DNA of 64,000 nt from Canna indica (Eukaryota > Streptophyta > Magnoliopsida > Zingiberales > Cannaceae): positions 16,230,501-16,294,500 of the forward strand of contig CP136892.1 in NCBI GenBank assembly GCA_034359265.1, in the 5' to 3' direction. The notes under the pieces are model-generated. The model saw only the letters and a list, made by a program, of their open reading frames with translations, was not told where the DNA came from and did not search any database. This document shows positions 20,466 to 31,844 of this stretch, in pieces (within the stretch, counting starts at the first letter, position 1; each line of letters begins with the position of its first letter). Position numbers and translations under genes: made by a program.

Positions 20466-23400
20466 TAGGGGTGGACATCGGTCGGTTCGGTAAATTAACC
20501 GAACCGAGATTTCACAAAAAAATTTATCGTTTACCGAACCAAATATTTCGGTTAACCGACCGAATTAACCAAAAAATTTCGGTTCGGTTCGATTAACCGA
20601 CCGAATTAACCGAAATATGTGTTTTAAACTAATACAGTACATAAAACAGAAAATTTAATACATAAAACATAAATATTATCCAATAATACAGAACAAGTGA
20701 ACAACAGATTAAGCTAACAGTTGATGTGGGGCCTCAAAAGGATCAATGTACAAATTATAAAATCTTCTCCTAGCACAACATAAGTCTGTTCCAGTTTGAC
20801 CGTTTTCACACTTCAAACATCTCAATTGCATTTACTTTCTCTTTTGTGAAACTAAAAACAATAAAATCAACAATATAGATCAAGTTACAAAGTCATTGCA
20901 GCAAGATAATTAGATCTTCCCTCAATCCCTCACATAAAAGGCTAAAAGCTTCATCTACAAAGGGAAGATTAAGCTGACATCTTTCATTGATATGTCAATA
21001 ACACTAAATGTCGTTTCTTCCAAGGATATTTTCATACTTCAAAGTTTGGATCTTACTCAAGCATCAATTGAGATATCCATCATTACCCTTGCAGTAGTAG
21101 AAAATAAAGCAAGTTAGCAAATAAAACATACATAGAAAATAAAGCAATTTAGCAATTTAGCATTGAACTAGAAGCTAAGCAGGCAAAGGCACCTCATGGA
21201 ACATGAAATATTAAGGAAGGATGATTAGAAACAGAATTAAAAAGCTATATTTGATATTTGATTAGAAACATGATGATTGGAACATGAACTAGAAGCTATT
21301 TTGAAGCCATTGCCATGTAGAATTAAAAACAGAAATGAGAATAGCAAATAAAGTAGCATTTGATATGTGATAACCTAAGTATACATTTGATTGCAATGAA
21401 CTAAATACCAACCAAGTAACCAACCATTCTCAGTCATCTCAGCAACCTAACCAAGTAACCGGTAAGCAACCATTTAAAAATTAATTTTATAAACAGCAAG
21501 ATTTTATAAAAATTAATTAATTAATTTTGATTAACCACAAGCTATACACTTAAACAAAAACTCACTGAGTCACCGAGTTAAAACTCTTCAACTTATAACC
21601 GCACTCGGGCCAACTATACTCAATCCAATAATTGGCAAATCTAATTTTTTCAAATAGACAAACATATTCAATTAATAATATGCACATAAAATTAAACAGA
21701 ATATATAAAAGAATATATATAAAAATAGAGTACCATTTTCAAACTTCTCAACTTCTGTGATATCTTCTTCAACATTCAATCCATTAGACTTTCGAATCCA
21801 ATCTTGTGCACATATCAAAGACTCAACCATCTTCGGAGTCAAAGAACTTCTAAATGGATCAAGAACCCTCCCGCCAGCACTAAAGGTAGATTCGGAAGCC
21901 ACTGTGGATATAGGAACAGCCAAGATATCTCGAGCCATGTGTGAGAGGATCGAAAATCTCTCAGAATTAAGCTTCCACCACTTCAGAATATCAAAATCAT
22001 CCTTATCTTCCTGCAGTGCCTCATCTAAGTACATATCAAGTTCAGACTTTGCATGAACATGTCCACTCTCAATTCTTCGTTTCTTGGCAATTAACTTGTA
22101 ATGTCCTCTTGGTCTATTACCAACTGATTCATTACTTGAAGTATTGCTTGATGGACTTGTTTCACTTGAATGACCACTCTCAATTTGTAACATATTCTTG
22201 TACTCCTTGAAAATGTCATAAAGTGACATCTTCACTCTTTCAAATAGTTCAGTCCCTTCATTTTCACCATAAATATCACAAAAAGAAACTTCTATTGCCA
22301 TGAATTTCTCACGAGGATCAAGTACAACAGCGAAGAAAATAATTTTATTCATTCGATCAACGTTTCCCCAATATTTGTCAAACTTTGTCTTCATCTTTGT
22401 ACCCATTCCCTTCACATTTGAATCATCGCTTCGAGTCCATTCTAGGATTGCGCTGAGTAGGTCACTAATTTCAGTCCAAAATATGTTAGATGTAACATAT
22501 AATGAACCAGAAACACGTATTGTGGTATCATAAAAAAACCCTAGCATAGTGATCGTTCTCCTCACGACATCCCAATCCACGAAACCCTTTGAATTTGCAT
22601 CCACCTCAACTCCGAAGTATAGATCTTCTAATTCAAATCTTTCAAATGCCTTCTCATACTTCTCAGCTACACTCAACATCAAGTAAGTGGAATTCCATCT
22701 AGTGCACACATCTAAACACAATGTACTCTTACATTCAACTTGCACTGAATCAACACACTCCTTGAATTTCTTAAGCATGGCTGGAGAACTTCTAATATAT
22801 TTCACTGCCTCCCTGACCCACCTAATTGCAGGATCCAAGTCCTTTAAGCCATCTTGCACAATCAAGTTAATTATATGAGCTATGCACCTCATGTGTAAGT
22901 ACTTGCCATTTGCAATAGTAGTCCCCCAGTTAATAAATTTTCGCTTCAAGTGCTCAACAGCCACATCATTTGAACTGGCATTGTCTACTGTAATAGTGAA
23001 CACTTTATCTATCCCCCACTCTAGTAAGCATGTCTCTATTGCCCTGCCAATAGATTCACCCTTATGACTAGAAATTGGACAAAAAATTTTAAAAAAATTG
23101 TGCAGCTTCCAATCCCTATCAATGAAATGAGCTGTGATGCATATGTAATTGATTTGTTGAATGGAGTCCATGTGTCAGTTGTTATGGAAATTCGTTGATC
23201 ATTATTTTTCAAATAATGTTTTAGCTTCAACCTCTCATCCATATATAACTGAAAACAATCACGTGATACAGTCCATCTTGAAGGGAATTTAAATCTAGGA
23301 CATGCATTATGCATAAACTCTTTAAAGCCTTCACATTCAACAAATTTAAATGACAACTCATCAACAATTATCATGCGTGCAAGATTTTTTCTAATAGCAG

Positions 23401-24942
23401 CTTGATCAAACTTCCAAGTAGATAACATACCCGTACTTTCATCATCTCCCGATGGTTGCAAAGACAACTGTGATTGTGTTTTATCTTCATTCCCCGGTAT
23501 CTTCTTACACGTTTTCACATGGTAATTGAGTGCACTTGTCCCATTTTTCTTTGTATCTGCAGTATATTCTTTCTGACAATACTTGCACTTGCCTTTGATA
23601 TCCCCTTTCTCTTTATCAACATAAACTTCAAAGTATTCCCACACTTTTGACCTTTGTTTTGGGCCTTTTGGCGGCAATGTTGTTTTCCCGATTTCATTGC
23701 CACTTTCATCGCTTGCGGGTGTAGATATTGGTTGTGCTACTGCTGCTACTGTATTTGATTCTGCCTCTTCTTGAGAGTTGGACATCTAACATTTATTTCC
23801 ATTCAATACAAAACTTGATATAAATAGTAAAAGCAAGCTGCTATAATGAAAACAAGATACTTGCAAGTTATAATGAAACACATAAACAAATCTACTGTTA
23901 TAATGAAACAAATCTACACTATCAAGTAGACTTATAACCAGTTAACCACTTGCAAATCTACATTCTACACGACTACACAGACTACTATCAAGTAGACTTA
24001 TTAAATCTACACAGACTACTTACTACTATCCGACTTAAAATCTACACTCAACATCAAGTAGATTTATTAAATCTACAATTCTACACAGTAACACAACCAC
24101 TCCGAGTCTCCGGTCGGTCGGCAGTCGGCACTATCAAATCTAGTAATCTACCATTATATGCTTAAAAATACAAATCAACTAGGTATTTTAAAAAATTAAC
24201 CTTGCTTAAGATTGAAGACCGGTTGTCGGCTGATGAGGATGTCGGATGTCGGATGCCCCGGGAAGTAGATGCTCACCCCTAGTCCCCTACTGCCGCTGGC
24301 CTGGAGTCCTGGACGCCGGATGAAAAGAAGAGATTGCGATTTGGCGAGGGCTGATTTGGGGGGAGGTGACTTGGCGAGTGCGATTTGGGGGTGAGGAGGC
24401 AACTTGGCGAGTGCCGATCGGCCGGAGTGGCGGAGTGCCGCGTTGTCGACCGATCGGGCTGCCGTCGCTGCGAGTCTGCAACGTTGCGTTCGCCCCGGCG
24501 TCGCCCGCCTGTGTAGTTAGGGCCGGCTGATGAGAGAATCGAGTGCGAGAGACGGAGAGAGTCGAGTGATCGAGTTTGTCGAGAGACAGACTGAGAAGTG
24601 AGAACATTTGGTTAGGATTAGGAATCGGGTCGGGCGGCGGGGCGAGTACAGGGTAAGTGGGTATCGGATTTAACCGTTTAAGGTAATAGTGTTTGGGATA
24701 CATATGTCATTAATTGAATTGTTGGGGGTAAAATGGTAATTTTTTTTAAAATTTTGGTTAATTCGGTTAAAACCGATTTTTTACGGTAAATTAACCGAAC
24801 CGAACCGAAAACCGAAATCTCGGAAAAAATTAACCGAAAACCGAACCGAAATTAATTCGGTAAATTCGGTTCGGTTAATTTGGTTTCGGTTCGGTCGGTT
24901 TCGGTTCGGTTTCGGTTAATCGGATAATTCTGCTCACCCCTA
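20466..24942 (-). mobile_element. hAT transposon, near-autonomous
   Basis: Ends are TAGGGGTGGACATCGG and the inverse of a tail ending TCACCCCTA. The flanking 8-bp copies are GCTCGAGT (20458-20465) and GCTGGAGC (24943-24950), 6 of 8 match. About 150 bp inside each end is packed with CGGTTCGGT, TTAACCGA and ACCGAACCG words, likely transposase-binding sites. The minus strand carries a hAT transposase gene. The element split LINE-2 between its two ORFs. It is the only TAGGGGTG-type element here that encodes a transposase, so its relatives may have mobilised the MITEs in this window. Confidence 0.88.
21672..23785 (-). pseudogene. hAT transposase (RICESLEEPER-like), one frameshift
   Basis: Two overlapping frames make one gene. 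The first (23785-23036) starts MSNSQEEAESN and has a BED zinc finger CKYCQKEY...HVKTC. It continues through KFKFPSRWTVSRDCFQLYMDE to ISITTDTWT, with the first catalytic Asp region. A one-base loss near 23170 moves the reading to the second frame (23171-21672). That frame carries CLDVCTRWNSTYLML and LDPREKF. Next is an acidic linker, and then the hAT dimerisation domain with ARDILAVPISTVASESTFS. At the end VEKFENG is followed by GTACTC, a possible donor, so a short last exon is possible. Only this one lesion is visible over about 700 codons, which suggests recent activity. Domestication is unlikely given that the TIRs are still present. Confidence 0.85.
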
Positions 24943-25539
24943 GCTGGAGCTCCAAACTGCTTCTAGCGTATCCAAAATAGCCCTCCTTTCGCCAAGTGAT
25001 GCTATATGCGAAGTATCGTCCCCGCCACTGCCTCCCTCATGGCGATCACCTCCCCCTATTGCTGATTCGGTGAATAACTGGTTTTCATCTCCGCCTTCAA
25101 ATCCTATCACCTCAAACGAAGACGTTCGCGCAATGAATCAGGCTCTGCTTCGAAGGGGTGTTTGATGAGAAGAAGTGCACGCCTGGGATCTTGCGGATTC
25201 AAAGGTGACTGCCTTAAGCGGGCGGAGGAAAGGAAAGCTCAACTCAACGACGGACTTATCATTTCCAATTTGGTCGCGAAAATTAAATTGCAGGAGTCTT
25301 CTGCTTGTGCTTCCCCGACAACAGATCTTGGACTCCTCACAACAAATATGTTTAGCAATCTCCGTTCACTACCGATTGCTGCACATGTGGAGGCATTGGG
25401 GTTCAGATGCAATCCTTCATTTGCGGGGTCTGGGTCGGTCCTCTCTTACCTGGCCGGTGGACAGGTCTGAGTTTGGGGTGCATGGTGTTGTTTCATGATG
25501 TTATATGGGTGGACTTTTGGTTTATTAATGTCAGTTAAC

Positions 25540-26330
25540 TTTGATATATTATTTTGGAATGTAAGGGGGCTTTCGCCCTCTTCTAAGACTTACATGTGCA
25601 AACCTCATTGGTTTTTGCATGAAAGACTGAACTGCACGGGGAGCCTCCACGACTCCTAGAAGTTTTCTCGAATAATAGTTAATTCAAACCTCATTGATCT
25701 TCCGATTGTGGGGCTGTCGTATACTTGGAGCAATGGTCAGAACCCGGCCTAGATTGCAAAACTTGATAGGGTTCTTCTTTCTCTCTGGGCATCAAATTTA
25801 CTTCCTATGGCAGTTATTCACAGAGGGAGGGGGCAAAAAACTTTCCGACCATCACTTTCTGCATTTTAAATCTCAGAACAAGGTTTTGACGAGATCAAAT
25901 ATTTTCCGCCTCGAATCACACTGGTTTGGTCTGGCTTCTTTTAAGGAAATGATCTCTAAAGGTTGAGAGAACAACAACGTAAACACCTTGGGTCTCAATG
26001 GATGGACAACCCGATGGAGGATGCTGCAAAAATTTATTCGTCAATGGGCTGCTATTCTTGCCAAGGAATCGAAGAAGAACCGCCTTACACTGGAGGAACA
26101 AGTGGCTTCCTTAGGTGGTAAGGCCGACTCGGTTGGTCTTTCTCCAATTGAGATGGATGATTTTTGTGAAGCAAAATGTAGACTCGACAAACTATATGGT
26201 GATGAGGATAGTTATTGGCGCCATCGTGCAAAGCAAAGATGGGTGAAGCTAGGCGATCGGAATACGCGGTTCTTCCAACAATGTGCATCCTTAACTAAGA
26301 AGAGGAACTAGATCTCAGCCAGTGACACTT
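25540..26330 (+). pseudogene. LINE-2 endonuclease, internally deleted
   Basis: ORF2 starts at about 25545 with ILFWNVRGLSPSS, then after a degenerate tract jumps to LPIVGLSYTWSNGQNP at about 25700. That is the C-terminal part of the endonuclease. About 130 residues holding most catalytic positions are missing. The linker before the RT follows at 25988-26311 with YWRHRAKQRWVKLGDRNTRF, and a TAG at 26309. Confidence 0.75.
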
Positions 26331-26366
26331 CTAGAGGCACTTTGGTGGATTCTAGGGACATAAGAG

Positions 26367-27909
26367 ATGCTTTCCGGGAATATTACTCCTCCCTCCTGGG
26401 TTCCAATTCTTCAATCGGTTTGGAGATTAACTGGGCGTCTGGCCTCTCTTAATATGGGCACTCATCAGGGTCTGCTTGATTTGCACTCTCCCTTCTCGGG
26501 GCAAGAAATACTTCAATCTATTTGTGACATGGGATCCTTTAAATCGTCGGGACCGAACGGCTTAACAAACGAGTTCTTTATTCAATTCTGGGATTTCATA
26601 AAGGGTGATATTTCAGCCATCTTCTCGGAATTTTATTTTAATCCGACATTAATTCAAAGGGTGAACAAAGCGTATATTGTTTTGATTCCAAAAAAGGAGG
26701 GTGCGTGTGATATGAGGGACTTCCGGCCTATAAGCCTTGAACACAGTATCATCCGCATTTTTTCAAAGGTTCTGGCAAGAAGAATTAAACTATTGATGGA
26801 GGAACTTTTTAGCAAGCAACAGGGTGCTTTCACGGAAGGCCGTAGTTCCCTCGATTGCTTCTTGAATGTTCACGAAATGGTATGGGCCAGTCACAAAGTT
26901 AAAGAAGAGGGTCTCTTATTCAAAGTTGACTTCCAAAAAGCTTTTGACTCATTAAACTGGGATTTCATTATTCAAATGCTTAATGCTCGGGGCTTCTCCC
27001 AACGATGGATAGACTGGATTAAGAACATCCTTATCTCGGACTCTTTTCTTCTTATCAACGGGGAAACGTCATTGATGTTTCATCACAAGAGGGGAATTAG
27101 GCAAGGTAACCCCCTGTCTCCGTACATTTTTAATCTAGCGGTGGATTGCCTCTCTATCCTCCTAAGGAGAGGATCGGAAAATGGTCTCATTAAGGGTGTC
27201 TTAAGCTCAAGCATTCATGGAGGAGTTACACACTCTTTGTTCGCAGACGACTTGGTCATTTTCTCTTCGCCCTGCGAGATTGCTCTTTACAACCTGAGGT
27301 TACTGCTCCGATGTTTCGGTTTGGCCTCGGGGCTCAAGGCAAACCAAAACAAGACTTGTATCCTTCATCTACAAGGCTACTTATTGGTAGCTCAGAATCT
27401 TGCTGACTTCTTCGGGCTTACTATAGGTTCCTTCCTGATTGTATACCTTGGTCTTCCCCTCCGTATAGGAAGTCTTCACAAACAAGATTGGTTACCTTTG
27501 ATCAACCGGATTGACATGCGTCTTAATGGTTGGAAAGGGAAGCTCCTCTCTCGTGCTGGGCGTCTCACTCTTATCAACAACACTATATCCAGCGGTCCCA
27601 ACTACATGTTCTCGATATTCAAAGCACCATCATGAGTCCTCAAAAAGATTGATAGACGCTGTAGAATATATCTTTTGGATTGGGGCTGAAAATGCCTCCC
27701 CTAAAGGAAAGTGTCTCATTAGATGGGATTCGGTTGCTTGTCCTATATCTGAAGGTGGTTTGGGAATCATCAATCTGAAAATCCACAATCTTGCGCGCTT
27801 GGGTTCGTGGCTTTGGAAGTATATCACCCACTCTGATCTTCAATGGATAGAAATTATTCGGGCTACTTCAGGAGGAAATGTGGCTTGGTATGACTCCTGG
27901 AATGGTTAA
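26367..27909 (+). pseudogene. LINE-2 reverse transcriptase
   Basis: A 422-codon open frame contains the RT blocks in order: SGPNGLTNEFF, VLIPKKEGACDMRDFRPISL, QGAFTEGR, FKVDFQKAFDSLNWDF (first catalytic Asp) and RGIRQGNPLSPYIFN. The catalytic SLFADDLVIF follows, then LPLRIGS and WKGKLLSRAGRLTLI. A frameshift at about 27630 leads into LIDAVEYIFWIGAE and CLIRWDSVACPISEGGLG. It is highly similar in layout to the minus-strand LINE at 34.7-36.4 kb, so both belong to one L1-type clade. Confidence 0.88.
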
Positions 27910-28181
27910 CATGCTTTTCCTATCGGGCGACACATCATTAAGCTTCAACATATTTTTAAATGCACTATCAGCTACTCGGTTGGCCGCGGGGAGAGGATAA
28001 AACTTTGGAAGGAACCTTGGTGCGGAAGCGATTGCTTGGCTGTTCGATTCCCACACCTATTTAGATTTGCTACGACACCCAACATTTCTATTATGGAAGC
28101 TAGACTTGTTGATGAACTTGGAAGCTTCGCTGGGTGGAACATTGAGTTCACTAATGTTTTCAATCCAGAAGCGCTTGTGGA

Positions 28182-28556
28182 ATGACTCACATTCTTCCAC
28201 CTATTCAGCATACTGCGGGCAAAGACTTTCTATTCTGGAAATGGGCAAGCAATAAAATCTTCTCTACCAAGTCCTTTTACAGTGTTCTCACCTACCGTGG
28301 TAGGGAAGACTTGGCCTACAAACTTATTTGGCAACCTAAAATCCCTCCAAAAATTTCTATCTTCGGTTGGATTTGGATTCGAAAGCGTTTACTAACTCGA
28401 GATCGTTTGGTTCGCTGGGGCATGAATGTCTCTAACATATGCTTACTTTGTGAGATTGAACCAGAGACCCATGAGCATACCTTCAAACAATGTCAATTCT
28501 CTCAAGCGACCTGGAATAGTTTCCTCAATTTGTTAAAGGTCCCCTATTTAATTTGA
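28182..28556 (+). pseudogene. LINE-2 C-terminal zinc-binding domain (zf-RVT)
   Basis: The frame reads LIWQPKIPPKISIFGWIWI, then RLLTRDRLVRWG and CLLCEIEPETHEHTFKQC, the CX2C...HX4C zf-RVT motif found after plant LINE reverse transcriptases. It ends with a stop after VPYLI. Confidence 0.85.
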
Positions 28557-28870
28557 TAATGGGTGGAATCCTACAGACAAGAGATGGAATCAGGATCTTA
28601 ATGCAAATCTTCAGAGGGCCGGAGTTCTTCTGGTGTGGTGCTGGTTCAATTGGCACGAACGAAATCGCAGATATTTTGAGGATATCAAGAGGAGCGTGCA
28701 GGATCTCACTTCTTCCATGTCATCTTTCTTTGACCTGTACAAACTGCTCTAATGCTTTAGTGTCATGCTATTTTTCTTTGGTTTCTGTTATGCTTTTCTC
28801 CTCTTTATCTCCCCTCTTTGTATTCTATTCTTACTCATGAACTTTCATGAATACAATGATCTTTTTCAAA

Positions 28871-29479
28871 AAAAGAGCATAATACAATGAACTTTCATGA
28901 ACTTGCACATAATCTTGCATAGGCAACACTCACTGTGACACTGCCAATCTGGACGAGGTAAATAAGAATTGTGTTGAAGTGAATGTAATTAGTACATTGG
29001 AAAAGCATAGTTGACGTAAACTGTAAAGACATTACTTTGAATGAAGAGAATCAGATAGAGCTGGTAATGAAATTGACAGGTGGATTAATGCAAAACCATT
29101 TGTGTGATCTTTTTCTCTTAAGCTTTTTTTCTATTATTTGATTGAGCTGTGTTTTTTCAGCAAACAAACAAAAACACTGTTTTCTCATGTGAAATATTTT
29201 AATAGACAAAACTGTATGCTACTCACTTCAAGTAAAATACAATGTAGAAAGGTTAATCGATCGAGCAAACAAACCAATAGGTAAGGTTCATCGATCAAGG
29301 CTGAACATGGCTCGTCCATTCTCAAATTCAAAAGCATTGGTGTGGACCCCAGCATATGCGTATACCAACAACATCTCAATCGCAGACAAACACCAGCTGC
29401 AATAATAACAAAAGAACAAGAATTCGCCGGCCGTCTTCCTCTTTTTCTAGGACTCGATAACACCTAGCAAGCAATCAAC
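28871..29479. other. intergenic, upstream of DUF26 gene
   Basis: I see no coding sequence or repeat here. It should hold the promoter of the gene at 29480. A CT-rich tract (CTTCCTCTTTTTCTAGG at about 29432) precedes the start, but I cannot point to a convincing TATA box. Confidence 0.5.
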
Positions 29480-29902
29480 ATGGCTGCCCTCTCACAGCTT
29501 TTGTTCCCCGCCGTCGTGGCAGTCGTGCTTCTTCTCCTCGGCCCTCCCGCTCCCACGCCAGTCACCGGCGCCCCCAACACCGCCGTCGTCTCGACGCTGT
29601 GCAACTCCGCCGCGTACACCGCCGGCGACCCCTTCGCCACCAGCCTCGCCTACGTCCTCTCCGACCTACTCGCCGTCGTGCCGGGTCGGAAAGGCCACGA
29701 CTACTACAACATCTCCCCCTACCCAAACGCCTTCGCCTACGGCCACGCCGCCTGCACCGCCGACCTCTCCGCCGGCGACTGCTCCTCGTGTCTCAGCTTC
29801 GCGGTGGAGCAGATGAACAGCACCTGCGGCATGCGCATCGGAGCTCGGAGCGTGCTTGTCGATTGCACAACGATATACGAGCAGTATCCTTTCGTTAACT
29901 AA
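29480..29902 (+). CDS. single-domain DUF26 / ginkbilobin-2-like secreted protein
   Basis: A 140-residue protein that looks complete. Residues 1 to about 30 form a hydrophobic secretion signal (AVVAVVLLLLG), cleaved perhaps near TGAPNT. One DUF26 (Gnk2-homologous) domain follows: a first Cys at 41, the diagnostic CX8CX2C at C92, C101 and C104, then Cys near 116 and 129. It ends GARSVLVDCTTIYEQYPF, close to where ginkbilobin-2 itself ends. N-glycosylation sites are possible at NIS (77) and NST (about 112). The ATG at 29480 is the first in frame and directly precedes the signal. No transmembrane or kinase region follows, so it is a stand-alone secreted protein and not a CRK receptor. Family members bind mannose and act as antifungals or apoplastic defence proteins; that role is inferred. 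Its coding DNA is strongly GC-rich, unlike the surrounding repeats. Confidence 0.85.
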   Translation: MAALSQLLFPAVVAVVLLLLGPPAPTPVTGAPNTAVVSTLCNSAAYTAGDPFATSLAYVLSDLLAVVPGRKGHDYYNISPYPNAFAYGHAACTADLSAGDCSSCLSFAVEQMNSTCGMRIGARSVLVDCTTIYEQYPFVN

Positions 29903-30154
29903 TAAAATTAAGGTTGACTTTAATTTGCTCAGATCTTAGTAGTCAAGATGTTCTTGTGATCTCTTTGCAAGTCAGTATGTTTGATTTGGATCTTATTAGT
30001 GATGATTAATTGGAAATTAAAATGTATAAATTAAATACTTGTCAGAGATTGTTGGGGAAATTGGAAGAATGCTCGTACCATTGGTGAACTAATGCAGGTT
30101 TATTACTGATGCAAGGTATACAAATAAAAAAGATCAATTCTCTAAAAATTACAT
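29903..30154. other. 3' flank of DUF26 gene
   Basis: AT-rich and without coding signal. AATAAAATTAAGG right after the stop (29901) may serve as a polyadenylation signal. Confidence 0.45.
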
Positions 30155-30614
30155 TTTTTTTTTTTTAAGCGTCGATCCCTGGCATCTTATTCAAGACGGT
30201 TGAAAAGATAGCAGGTGAGGGGAAACGATGAGAGAAAATATAAGTATAAAAATCTAAAAAACATAGTTGGCCATAGGCCTATATAGGACAGCTCAAGATT
30301 ATAAACTTGAGTTACAACTATCAAGATAACTCGCAGCAGGCTAGCAGCCAGCGCTTGAGGAGGGCTACTTTTTTCATCGAAAATTCGAGAATTACGCTCG
30401 TGCCAAATGAACCAGCGCCATAACATAGTCAATCTCATTTTGTCACGTAAGAGAGCAAAACCCGAGCAAGAGGCCAAGCAGTGAGAGGGAGAGAAAATTT
30501 GAAAAAATGATATATTCAGTCCCACGAGGAATGAAGTCCAACCGAAATAAGAGTAAGGGCATTCTGAGAAGAGATGAGTGTGTGATTCCTTGTTGTCGAA
30601 GAAGAGAGGGCAAT
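30155..30614 (-). mobile_element. LINE-3, 3' piece (zf-RVT and poly(A))
   Basis: The minus-strand reading CPLFFDNKESHTHLFSECPYS is the second half of a zf-RVT zinc domain. WRWFIWHERNSRIF follows, then a short tail ending in an A run (T12 on the + strand at about 30156-30168). It joins exactly to the minus-strand LINE at 34703 once the CACTA element 30615-34702 and one AAT are removed. Confidence 0.85.
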
Positions 30615-30639
30615 CACTACTAGAAATTGAGTCTTCGGC

Positions 30640-30830
30640 AACGGCTATCAGCAACGGTCGCTCAAGCCGTTGCAGATATGTTGTATCTACAACGGCTTTC
30701 TAACGGACATGCGAGCCGTTGCTGATGATTTTAATTATCAGCAACGGCTTTCTAACGGACAAGTGAGCCGTTGCTGATGATAACTTATTAGCAACGGCTT
30801 TCTAACGGGCGAGTGAGCCGTTGCTGATAA
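30640..30830 (+). repeat. E1 subterminal hairpin array
   Basis: Four or so adjacent units of about 45-50 bp have the form AGCAACGGCT, TTCTAACGGACAAGTG, AGCCGTTGCT. Each can fold into a 10-bp stem. Subterminal words in En/Spm are the binding sites of TNPA, so this is the probable binding array. The matching array at the other end is about 34375-34685. Confidence 0.85.
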
Positions 30831-30833
30831 GTT

Positions 30834-30840
30834 TATATAG
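30834..30840 (+). promoter_or_regulatory. TATA box of E1 transposon gene
   Basis: TATATAG at the inner edge of the hairpin array, just before the GC-rich leader. The same box at the same place is found in the other copies (39323-39331, 41158-41165 and 63396-63403), so it is conserved. Confidence 0.7.
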
Positions 30841-31844
30841 GTCGCAGATCGCGCCCGACCCTTCTTCCTCCCGCTGCTGCCGCCGCCGCCTCCTCCTCCC
30901 GCCTCTCGCCACCGTTGCCGACGCCGACGACGCCGAGCTGCCGCTGCCGACGCTGCCGTCCGTCCTCGACCGCCGATTTCAGGTATTCATCGCCGTCCGA
31001 CCGTCTCTCCCCGTTGCGGTCGGCGGGAAATCCGACCGAAACCCTATTTTTAGGGTTTCGGCCAACGGCGGTCGGCCGATGGCCACCGCCGGAGCTTCTA
31101 CAGTGTCCGGACACTGTACACCGGCGCCGGAGTCCACCGAACTCCGGCACCGGAAAGAGTATATTTATATTTTTTTTATTTTTTTATTTTTTTATTTATA
31201 TGTTAATTAATTATTTAGATTAATTGTTTAATTTATTAGATTAATTATCAGGGTTTAGATTAATTTTTAGGGTTTAGATTAAATTCGAAATTGTCCACTT
31301 CGGACGCGCGCCGGAATCGTCGACTTCGGACTCTTGCCGAAATCGTCGAATTTGGACTTGTGTCGAAATTGTCCAATATGGACTCGAACTATCTCGAAAT
31401 ATTTAGAAAATAATCATCCATCCGACGAGTTGATATGTTTCACGTACGCATCGACGAGTCGGATATGATTTAGCAAAACCTTAGATCCGTTCGGGGATTG
31501 TATGTTCGTGTAAAAGAAGTAGATGATCTTTTATACGACGTACAATTCTTGAATTATCCCTGATTGCATAATTTGGGAATATAGTTATTTGTACTGTACT
31601 TACGTTTTTATTTTAACTGTTAACTAATTATTCTAAATTTTGGCAACATCTCTCTTGTTCTTCGATACGCGCCCAGATGATATGCGTATTCGGAGAACTG
31701 TAGGGAGATGCTGTCGAAATTTAGAATGAAGTTAGCGGTTAAAATAAGTACTTAGTGCAATATAAATAACATAAATCCCGAATGGAATAAGACAATCTCA
31801 CCTAAAGACATTAACCAAAGAAATTGTCATTGATTGACAGAATC

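Larger units (their letters stand above)
18484..28870 (+). mobile_element. LINE-2 (L1-type), split by a hAT element
   Basis: A non-LTR retrotransposon on the + strand. ORF1 occupies 18538-20140. ORF2 starts near 25545 and runs to 28556, and a short 3' tail ends with AAAAAAA at about 28863. The hAT element at 20466-24942 lies between ORF1 and ORF2. Without it the LINE is about 5.9 kb, a normal full length. The endonuclease has an internal deletion and ORF2 has several stops, so it is dead. Target duplications are not certain. Confidence 0.85.

Noticed and set aside
29599..29898. Arg-rich open frame on the + strand
   Set aside because: It is an out-of-frame shadow of the GC-rich DUF26 gene; the Cys pattern and signal peptide lie in the other frame.
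30640..30830. Regular repeats as a possible CRISPR-like array
   Set aside because: The genome is a plant's, the units are CACTA subterminal words and the intervals between them are conserved, not unique spacers.
30821..31223. Pro/Ser-rich open frames in the CACTA E1 leader
   Set aside because: They result from GC-rich leader sequence. The same region is open in several frames and on both strands in E1, E2 and E3, with no conserved product.
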